A model generated the notes under the pieces. It saw only the letters and a list, made by a program, of their open reading frames with translations. It did no database searches and was not told where the DNA came from. A stretch of 26,520 bases of DNA from CAYGUK01 sp964352985 (lineage in GTDB: Bacteria > Pseudomonadota > Gammaproteobacteria > JAHCLG01): NCBI GenBank assembly GCA_964352985.1, contig CAYGUK010000052.1:1-26520 (forward strand). The letters run 5' to 3'. Made by a program: the position numbers and the translations under genes. Every line of letters starts with the position of its first letter. The first letter of the stretch is position 1. This document shows positions 14,776-22,300 of the stretch, piece by piece.

Positions 14776-17124
14776 ATGAAAATTTCAGAACAGTGGTTAC
14801 GTGAATTTGTGGATCCGAAAATTAGCTGTGACAAGCTAAGTGAACAATTAACCATGGCTGGTCTCGAAGTTGATGCCATTGAAAAAATAGAGGCTGAATT
14901 TAGTCAAGTATTCATCGGTTTAGTGAGAGCGATAGCCCCTCATCCTGACGCTGATAAATTACGTGTTTGCCAAGTCGAGATTAATGATCCTGATAATTTA
15001 TTACAAATTGTTTGTGGTGCGCATAATTTTGATATTAATGCTAAAGTGCCTGTTTCTATTGTTGGTGCGGTATTACCTGGGAATTTTAAAATTAAAAAGT
15101 CTAAATTACGTGGTGTTACCTCTGAAGGGATGATTTGCTCTGAAAAAGAATTACAATTTGCTGAAGATTCGCAAGGTATTTGGGTGCTGCCCGATGATGC
15201 GCCAGTTGGCGTGTTATTGGCAGATTATTTAAAATNNNNNNNNNNCGATTGTTTGTCGATGGTTGGTGTTGCCCGTGAAATTGCGGCAGCGAATGAAATA
15301 AAATTTAGATCACCAATTTTTCCAGAAACTAAAGCAAGTTGCGAAGATAATTTTCCAGTTGAAATTATTGCAAAAGAAGATTGCCCGCATTATGTGGGGT
15401 GTGTGGTAAAAAATATTAACCCTAAAGTCTCGACACCATTATGGTTACAAGAACGTCTTCTTCGTGCAGGATTACGAAGTGTTTCACCTGTGGTCGATAT
15501 TACGAATTTTGTTATGATAGAACTCGGGCAACCGCTTCATGCATTTGATTTAAAAAAGCTTGATCAAAAAATTATAGTAAGGCGTGCTAAAGAAAATGAA
15601 AAATTAACCTTACTCGATGAACAAGAATTAACATTAACACCAGACCATTTAGTGATTGCAGATAATCAAAAGGCGGTTGCACTTGCTGGTATTATGGGTG
15701 GGTTAGATTCTTCAGTAAGTGATGAGACAACAGATATTTTTATTGAAAGTGCTTATTTTTCGCAACAGTTTATTCGCGGGAAAGCACGCCAGTTAGGTTT
15801 ACACACTGATTCTTCGCATCGCTTTGAACGAGGTGTTGATCCTAGCCTGCAACGTCAAGCCGTATTACGCACCCTAGAATTAGTATTACAAAATGTGGGA
15901 GGCGAAGTCGGGCAATTTTCGGAAGTTTTAATTGAAGAATACATGCCAAAACGAAATGCCATTGAATTAAGTTATCAAAAATTATTAGATTTATTGGGTT
16001 TAAACATCAATCAAGAAAAAGTGGAATCAATTTTTCATTTTTTAAATATGACTGTGAGTAAAACAGAAAACGGTTGGCAAGTGACACCACCTGCTTTTCG
16101 ATTTGATATTGAAATCGAAGAAGATTTAATTGAAGAGGTAGCAAGACTTTATGGTTACGATAAAATACCTGCTGATTTCCCTCAAATTCCAATGGCCATT
16201 GACCATAAACCAAGTCAAGTAATTAGCCAACATCGTTTGCGATCGTTATTAATTGATCGAGGTTTTAGTGAAGCATTTTGTTATAGTTTTATTGAGGATA
16301 ATTATTTAAGACAATTCAATGAACAATTCCAACCGATTAAATTGCTCAATCCGATTTCGTCTGATCTTAATGTGATGCGAACAAGTTTATTGCCGGGGCT
16401 AGTTAAAGCATTATTACATAATCAAAATCGTCAAGTACAACGATTAGCTTTGTTTGAATATGGCTTGCGCTTTATACAAGAAGATTCTCAGGACCTTTTA
16501 CAAATTCCAACTATTTCAGGTATTCGCAGTGGTGCAATTCAACCACTACAGTGGGATTTAAAAGAGCGAAATTGTGATTTCTACGATATCAAATCTGATG
16601 TCGAAGCGATCTTAAATTTAACCAAGCAGTCACATTTTACTTTTTCAGCGGCAACAAATCCTATGTATCATCCTGGACAATGCGCAATCATCAAATCTAA
16701 AGGTGAAATAATTGGTTATGTTGGAGCGTTGCATCCACGATTAGTTCAATCTTTAGATATTAATGCGCCAGTGATGATGTTTGAATTAGATTGGATGAAA
16801 CTTGCAAAAACTAAAAAAATTAAATATCAATCTATTTCAAAATTTCCAGCGATCCGCCGTGACTTGGCATTGTTAGTCGACAAACAAATTACCAATGAAG
16901 CGGTTTATGCCTGTATAAAACAAGAAGCAGGCCATTTACTGACTGATGTAACTGTTTTTGATGTCTATGAAGGAAAGGGGATTAATCCCGATCAAAAAAG
17001 TTTGGCAATCGCACTTTTTATGCAACATGCGAAACGAACACTGAAAGATGATGAAATAAATCAATCGATTGAAAAAGTGGTAAGTGCATTGCAAAACACA
17101 TTGCAAGCGAAACTTCGTTGTTGA
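14776..17124 (+). CDS. pheT: Phenylalanyl-tRNA synthetase beta subunit, interrupted by an assembly gap
   Basis: The beta subunit carries the tRNA-binding and editing domains of PheRS. It starts MKISEQWLREFVDP, with an EMAP/OB-type tRNA-binding domain at about 40-150 (HPDADKLRVCQV, KKSKLRGVTSEGMICSEKEL). The B3/B4 editing domain, the catalytic-like core (PAFRFDIEIEEDLIEEVARLYGYDKIP) and the C-terminal RNA-binding-type domain (FPAIRRDLALLVD) follow. Ten Ns at 15236-15245 break it. The sequence jumps from DYLK to DCLSMVGVAR, where relatives have about 15 residues including T-P-N-R, but the Ns allow only 4, so about 33 bases are probably missing. The ATG at 14776 is preferred over an upstream GTG at 14767. 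With the gap restored the length would be about 793 residues (E. coli 795). Confidence 0.96.
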   Translation: MKISEQWLREFVDPKISCDKLSEQLTMAGLEVDAIEKIEAEFSQVFIGLVRAIAPHPDADKLRVCQVEINDPDNLLQIVCGAHNFDINAKVPVSIVGAVLPGNFKIKKSKLRGVTSEGMICSEKELQFAEDSQGIWVLPDDAPVGVLLADYLKXXXXDCLSMVGVAREIAAANEIKFRSPIFPETKASCEDNFPVEIIAKEDCPHYVGCVVKNINPKVSTPLWLQERLLRAGLRSVSPVVDITNFVMIELGQPLHAFDLKKLDQKIIVRRAKENEKLTLLDEQELTLTPDHLVIADNQKAVALAGIMGGLDSSVSDETTDIFIESAYFSQQFIRGKARQLGLHTDSSHRFERGVDPSLQRQAVLRTLELVLQNVGGEVGQFSEVLIEEYMPKRNAIELSYQKLLDLLGLNINQEKVESIFHFLNMTVSKTENGWQVTPPAFRFDIEIEEDLIEEVARLYGYDKIPADFPQIPMAIDHKPSQVISQHRLRSLLIDRGFSEAFCYSFIEDNYLRQFNEQFQPIKLLNPISSDLNVMRTSLLPGLVKALLHNQNRQVQRLALFEYGLRFIQEDSQDLLQIPTISGIRSGAIQPLQWDLKERNCDFYDIKSDVEAILNLTKQSHFTFSAATNPMYHPGQCAIIKSKGEIIGYVGALHPRLVQSLDINAPVMMFELDWMKLAKTKKIKYQSISKFPAIRRDLALLVDKQITNEAVYACIKQEAGHLLTDVTVFDVYEGKGINPDQKSLAIALFMQHAKRTLKDDEINQSIEKVVSALQNTLQAKLRC
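15236..15245. other. Assembly gap of 10 Ns inside pheT
   Basis: Ten undetermined bases mark a scaffold join. The reading frame is preserved across it, but the missing protein segment is longer than the Ns allow (see pheT), so the gap size looks nominal. The true gap should be 10 plus a multiple of 3 if the gene is intact; about 43 bases is expected. Confidence 0.95.
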
Positions 17125-17187
17125 TGAATTCTAGCTAAGCCAAAGTAACTCATTGATTAAACGACATTTAAAACGGTGAGTTCAGGC

Positions 17188-17217
17188 TTGGTGTTGAATG
17201 AGTTGATATGTTATAAT
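17188..17217 (+). promoter_or_regulatory. Promoter of the LuxR-type regulator
   Basis: TTGGTG (17188-17193) and a perfect TATAAT (17212-17217) are 18 bases apart, with the start expected near 17224. This gives the regulator its own transcription separate from pheT. No terminator is visible between pheT and this promoter. Confidence 0.55.
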
Positions 17218-17260
17218 GTGCTCTACCATAAAAATAGAATAAAATTAGAGTATCCAAAAA

Positions 17261-18031
17261 GTGGACACATTGCAATCATCTGAGCAGAGTTTTCATGAAA
17301 ATGAAATGACTGATATATTACGACAAATTAAAGTCTTTTATGATGTTCAGTATTTTCATAGTATTCAATTTTTTGATCACCATTTTACGGTAGTGAGTTC
17401 AAAACCAGATTTAGTAAATATTCTTTTACAAGATGATACGTTATTCGTTAAAGCAAATACGTTACCCGCGGGTATATATAAAATTGAAGATGTGTTCGCC
17501 GCAGAAACCCTAGAAGAAGTGACAACTATATTTAATTATTTACCCGGATATCTCGTGGTTATTTATAAAAAAAATTATATTCAACATTTCTATTTTGCTG
17601 GGCATAAAAACAAAGATTTAAATTATTTATTTAATAATAAATATTATCTTATTAATGAATTCATCCAATATTTTTATGCTAGAACAAAAAAACTGATTAC
17701 TTCTCCCAAAAACTATAAATTAAAGCATTCCATGCAACCGGAGGAGATGATCTATTTTAATGAATCTGAAGCATTGTTTTTAGATTCTTTAGATATGAAG
17801 CGATATTATATTCCTCATAAAGAAAAAGATATTTACTTATCTAAAAAAGAGAAAAAGCTTTTAGAACTTTCTGCCCAAGGTTTAACTTCAAAAGAAGCTG
17901 CTGACTTATTATTTTTGAGTCAAGAATCGATGACTACTTATCGCAAAAGAATCTTACAAAAGATGGGCGCTAAAAATATGACGAATGCTGTTTATTTAGG
18001 CGGGCTTTATGGGATTATAATAATACAATAA
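17261..18031 (+). CDS. LuxR-type orphan transcription regulator
   Basis: This 256-residue protein (from the GTG at 17261) ends in a LuxR/GerE helix-turn-helix at about residues 193-250: LSKKEKKLLELSAQGLTSKE, then AADLLFLSQESMTTYRKRIL, then KMGAKNMTNAVY. The N-terminal 180 residues are aromatic-rich and do not match an autoinducer-binding or receiver domain that I recognise, so the signal is unknown. No synthase gene is nearby, making it an orphan (solo). An ATG at 17306 is an alternative start that would give 241 residues. It separates pheT from ihfA, which are adjacent in many gammaproteobacteria, and its very A+T-rich codons suggest later insertion. Confidence 0.82.
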   Translation: MDTLQSSEQSFHENEMTDILRQIKVFYDVQYFHSIQFFDHHFTVVSSKPDLVNILLQDDTLFVKANTLPAGIYKIEDVFAAETLEEVTTIFNYLPGYLVVIYKKNYIQHFYFAGHKNKDLNYLFNNKYYLINEFIQYFYARTKKLITSPKNYKLKHSMQPEEMIYFNESEALFLDSLDMKRYYIPHKEKDIYLSKKEKKLLELSAQGLTSKEAADLLFLSQESMTTYRKRILQKMGAKNMTNAVYLGGLYGIIIIQ

Positions 18032-18333
18032 AGCAAAGATTAGCGTTGCCCGAGTGATATGGCTTTATTTACCAACAAACAAGGTTTCACTGCATTACGT
18101 CAAAGTGAAGCTAATGTGCTTATATGCTGTTATGGTCTTTAATAAAATGTCTGTTTTTAACCCTTTGATATGCAGTCAACGGCCAGCGATAACTAATTAA
18201 TTGTAAAAGATTATCCATTTTGCCTGTATTTCTATGAGATATTGCTATACTTGTCTTAGAGGGTGTGCCAACAGCTTGATTTTAGGGTAAAATTAAAACA
18301 TACCTCAAACTCATAAGTTTGTTTTGGTACAAA
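18032..18333. other. Gene-free spacer between the LuxR-type gene and ihfA
   Basis: I see no convincing gene or terminator. A 27-codon frame (18059-18142) has no ribosome site. TTCACT (18086-18091) and AGTGAA (18107-18112) form a weak inverted repeat. An extended -10 element, TGCTATAAG, lies at 18334-18342 just before ihfA. Confidence 0.4.
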
Positions 18334-18362
18334 TGCTATAAGCCTAATTTGGGGACTTTATT

Positions 18363-18698
18363 ATGGCACTAACAAAAGCAGATATTGCAGAACATTTATT
18401 CCAGGAAATAGGTCTCAACAAACGTGAAGCCAAAGAAATCGTAGAAATATTCTTCGAAGAAATTCGCGTCGCGCTTGAAAATGGTGAACGAGTAAAATTG
18501 TCTGGATTTGGTAACTTTGATCTTCGTGACAAAAACGAACGACCAGGTCGTAATCCTAAAACGGGTGAAGAAATTCCGATTACCGCTCGTCGTGTGGTTA
18601 CGTTTAGAGCAGGTCAAAAGTTAAAAGCGCGCGTTGAGCATCATGGCAAAGAATCATTGAACCATGGAACAGACAATAGCGAAGATACCAATGCCTGA
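18363..18698 (+). CDS. ihfA: Integration host factor alpha subunit
   Basis: IHF alpha pairs with IHF beta to bend DNA sharply at specific sites, acting in transcription, replication and recombination. The 111-residue sequence has the HU/IHF fold: N-terminal helices (MALTKADIAEHLFQ), the LSGFGNFDLRDK strands at about 46-57, and the DNA-contacting beta arm with RPGRNPKTGE (residues 60-69), including Pro65 that intercalates between base pairs. The C-terminal tail after residue 92 is polar and about 10 residues longer than in E. coli (99). GGGGA lies about 7 bases before the ATG. The 3' end overlaps the MerR-type gene by 35 bases. Confidence 0.96.
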   Translation: MALTKADIAEHLFQEIGLNKREAKEIVEIFFEEIRVALENGERVKLSGFGNFDLRDKNERPGRNPKTGEEIPITARRVVTFRAGQKLKARVEHHGKESLNHGTDNSEDTNA

Positions 18699-19047
18699 AA
18701 ATCTGTATCCACCGATTCCTGAGAAGCGTTACTTCACAATAGGTGAAGTTAGTGATTTGTGTATTGTTAAACCCCACGTTTTACGTTATTGGGAACAAGA
18801 GTTTAATCAGCTCAAACCTACTAAGCGTCGTGGGAATCGCCGATATTATCAACATAAAGATGTTGTTCTGGTGCGTAAAATTAAATCTTTACTTTATGAT
18901 GAAGGTTATACGATTAGTGGTGCAAGACACCAATTAAGCCAAGAAGGCAAAGAGCCTATTGTAACTATTAAAACGGTTCCCAAAGAAAGCTCGGTATCTG
19001 AATTGATTCAAGAATTGAAATCAATAAAAGATTTCCTACAAAATTAA
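18664..19047 (+). CDS. MerR-family regulator that follows ihfA
   Basis: This 127-residue protein has a MerR-type winged helix at about 22-90: RYFTIGEVSDLCIVKPHVLR, the RRGNRRYYQHKDV wing, and a helix ending in GYTISGARHQL. The C-terminal part is short (SVSELIQELKSIKDFL) with no metal- or drug-binding domain. A gene of this type directly after ihfA is conserved in many gammaproteobacteria, with no settled function that I know. The start could be the ATG at 18664 or at 18691 (overlap with ihfA 35 or 8 bases). Neither has a good ribosome site, so translational coupling to ihfA is likely. The family call is firm. Confidence 0.88.
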   Translation: MEQTIAKIPMPENLYPPIPEKRYFTIGEVSDLCIVKPHVLRYWEQEFNQLKPTKRRGNRRYYQHKDVVLVRKIKSLLYDEGYTISGARHQLSQEGKEPIVTIKTVPKESSVSELIQELKSIKDFLQN

Positions 19048-19077
19048 ATCATTGTCTTCAAGTAAGTAAGTAAATTT

Positions 19078-19151
19078 TCGGGACGGCCAGATTTGAACTG
19101 ACGACCCCTTGCGCCCCATGCAAGTGCGCTACCAGGCTGCGCCACGCCCCG
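19078..19151 (-). tRNA. tRNA-Pro (GGG anticodon), CCA not encoded
   Basis: The minus strand gives a full cloverleaf. The acceptor stem CGGGGCG (19151-19145) pairs with CGTCCCG (19085-19079), the D arm contains GCGCAGCCTGGTAGCGC, the anticodon loop around TGGGG gives GGG, and the T arm carries GTTCAAATC. The discriminator base A (19078) is followed by AAATTT, so the CCA end must be added by tRNA nucleotidyltransferase, unlike the tRNA-Asn and tRNA-Val of this window. It faces the ihfA-MerR-type pair. Confidence 0.95.
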
Positions 19152-19164
19152 AATTAAGGTCGTT

Positions 19165-19192
19165 ATTATAGTGACCATGACGATCAAATCAA
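19165..19192 (-). promoter_or_regulatory. Promoter of tRNA-Pro
   Basis: On the minus strand TTGATT (19192-19187) and TATAAT (19170-19165) are 16 bases apart, placing the start near 19158, about 7 bases before the mature tRNA. Confidence 0.6.
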
Positions 19193-19233
19193 GCTCTAAA
19201 TCCTGGTTTTACAAAATTAAACCTCCATTGGTA

Positions 19234-19261
19234 TTTACAATAATTGTAAAAGTTTTATACT
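19234..19261 (+). promoter_or_regulatory. Promoter of gdhB with an overlapping inverted repeat
   Basis: TTTACA (19234-19239) and TATACT (19256-19261) are 16 bases apart. A perfect inverted repeat, TTTACAAT-A-ATTGTAAA (19234-19250), covers the -35 box and much of the spacer, and the half-site TTTACAA recurs at 19208-19214. This is the layout of a repressor operator. Which protein binds is unknown. Confidence 0.6.
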
Positions 19262-19303
19262 CAATCCATTTCAAAATAATTGATCAAGAACAGGTATTTC
19301 GCT

Positions 19304-22300
19304 ATGGAAACAATCCTCGCTGATAGCAAATCTGAAATATTAGCTATTATCATTGACATGGTTAATAAAAAACTGCCAGAGCAAAAAGCTCACTTAGTGG
19401 CAGAATTTGCGAAGCAATTTTACGGTACTGTGGCGAGTGAAGATTTAGAAACCTATAATACGATGGATTTATATGGTTCACTGTTGTCTTTTTGGCAATT
19501 CCTATTTGAGCGTGAACCCAATCATATCAAAACGCGAATTTATAATCCCCATCATGAGCAACATGGGTGGCAATCAACTCATACTATTGTTGAAATCTCA
19601 TGTAAAGATATGCCTTTTTTAGTTGATTCAACCATCATGGAGATCACTCGCCAAGGATTTAATACACATTTTATTATTCATATGGGTGGAATATTAGTAA
19701 AGCGAAACCACCAAAATGAAGTAACTGAAATTTTACCTAATACTAATCGCAGTGAGAAAATGCTTTATGAAGCGGTGATCCATGTTGAAATCGATAGGCA
19801 AACTGATCCCACTGTATTAAAAGAATTACAGGAAGGTATCGAGCGTGTTCTTGCTGATGTTAACGCAGCAGTTGATGATTGGCATGAAATGAAAGCAAAA
19901 ATGCGAGAATGTTTGACTGAGCTTGATGATTGCAAAGTGCCACTTGAGCGCGAAGATGTCAATGAAGCTAAAGATTTTTTACGCTGGCTATCGATGGATC
20001 ATTTTACATTTTTAGCGTGTCGAGATTATGAAGTCACAGGGACTGGAAATGATCGTAAATTAAAATTAATACCAGGTACTGGCTTAGGTGTGTTAAGAGA
20101 TGAAAGTAAATCAAGAGCATCACGTACCATTGCCGATATGCCGCTTGAAGCTCGTAAGCAGATTCTTTCACAACAAATTTTGATTATAGCTAAAACTAAT
20201 ACCATTTCTACAATTCATCGTCCAGTTTACACTGATTATATCGGGGTAAAACGTTTTGATAAAAATGGTAATTTTATTGGAGAACGTCGTTTTATTGGTT
20301 TATATACTTCAGCTGCTTATAACACCAGTCCGAAATATATTCCTTTTTTACGCCGTAAGGTAACAAAAGTGATGTTGATGTCTGGTTTATTACCAACAGG
20401 TCATGCTGCAAAAGCGCTGTTGAATATTCTAGAAACGTTACCTCGTGATGATTTATTTCAATCAAATGTTAATGAACTTTATGAATTAGGACTCGGTATT
20501 TATCATTTACAAGAACGTAGAAGAATTCGTTTATTTGTACGAAAAGATATTTATGGTCGTTTTTTTTCGTGTTTAGTTTACGTGCCTCGTGATAGATTTA
20601 GTACGGATTTACGAGAAGCGATGCAGAAAATATTATTGAATGCCTTTAAAGGTAATGATATTAGTTACGAAACACAATTTACTGATTCTCTCTTAGCTCG
20701 GATCCATTTTGAAGTTCGCGTAAATTCAAAAGACAATACCGATTATAATATCAAGCATATCGAACGTGAGTTAATCGAAGTAGGAAGGACTTGGCAAGAT
20801 GATTTACATGCGACGTTAATTGAACATTTTGGTGAAGAAAAGGGAAATGCATTAACTTATAAATACGAAAAAGCATTTTCTGCAAGTTATCGTGAGGCTT
20901 TCATGCCTCGAAATGCAGTTTATGATATTAAACATATCCAAACGCTGACTGATGATATGCCAATTAGTATGAGTTTTTATCGCTTACCCGATGAAGAAAA
21001 TGGCATTATTCATTTTAAAATATTTCATTTACATGACAATTTAACATTATCAGAAGCACTCCCAATTTTTGAAAATCTGGGATTACGAGTGTTAGGTGAA
21101 AGACCTCATAAAATTATATTTAGAGATCATCAAGTTGTTTGGATAAATGATTTTAGTGTCATTCATGATCAAGGTTTAGAGCTTGATGTGGATGCTCTTC
21201 GTGATATTTTTCAAGAAGCATTTGCCGCTGTTTGGTTTGGTCAAGCAGAGAGTGATGGTTTTAATCGTTTAGTATTAAGTGCAAGATTAACTTGGCGTGA
21301 AGTCACTGTGATCCGTGCTTATACAAAATATTTAAGACAAATCGGATTTACTTTTAGCCAAAACTATATTGAAGAAGCGCTGGCTGAAAATCCCATTCTC
21401 ACGTCACATTTAATTGAATTATTTAAGTTGTTTTTTACTAAATCACCGAATCTTAATCACAAAACGCAATCACAACAATTGATTGAAGATATATTAAAAG
21501 GTTTAGATGACGTAGTGAACCTTGACGAAGATAGAATTATTAGAAGATTTCTTGATATTATCCAAGCGACATATCGAACTAATTTCTTTCAGTTAGATAA
21601 ATCGGGTCAAATGAAAGAATATATTTCTTTTAAAATTAGTTCGGCGAAAATTCCTGATATTCCAGTTCCAGTACCCATGTTTGAAATCTTTGTTTATTCA
21701 CCCCGTTTTGAAGGCGTGCATTTACGCATGGCGAATGTTGCCCGTGGTGGAATAAGATGGTCTGATAGACGAGAAGATTTTCGTACTGAAATTTTAGGAT
21801 TAATGAAAGCACAACAAGTCAAAAATGCTGTAATTGTTCCTCAAGGTGCTAAAGGTGGATTTATTCCAAAATTATTACCTACTGAAGGATCGCGTGAAGA
21901 GTTAATGGAAGAAGTCATCGAATGTTATCAAAACTTTATTCGCGGATTGTTGGATATCACTGATAATATTCGTGGGGGTGAAATAATTAAACCTGAAAGT
22001 GTCGTTTGCTACGATGATGATGATCCTTATTTAGTTGTTGCTGCAGATAAGGGTACGGCAACTTTTTCTGATATCGCTAATCAGATCGCTAAAGAATATG
22101 ATTTTTGGTTAGGTGATGCTTTTGCTTCAGGTGGTTGCACAGGATACGATCATAAAAAAATGGGCATCACCGCACGTGGTGCATGGGAATCTGTTAAACG
22201 TCATTTCCGAGAAATTGGACGTAATACTGATAAAGATGAATTCACCGTAGTTGGCATTGGAGATATGAGTGGTGATGTGTTTGGTAATGGTACGTTACTC

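Noticed and set aside
18059..18142. A 27-codon open frame starting MALFTNKQGFTALRQSEANV in the spacer before ihfA
   Set aside because: No ribosome site, no promoter of its own and no recognisable similarity; short frames of this size are expected by chance.
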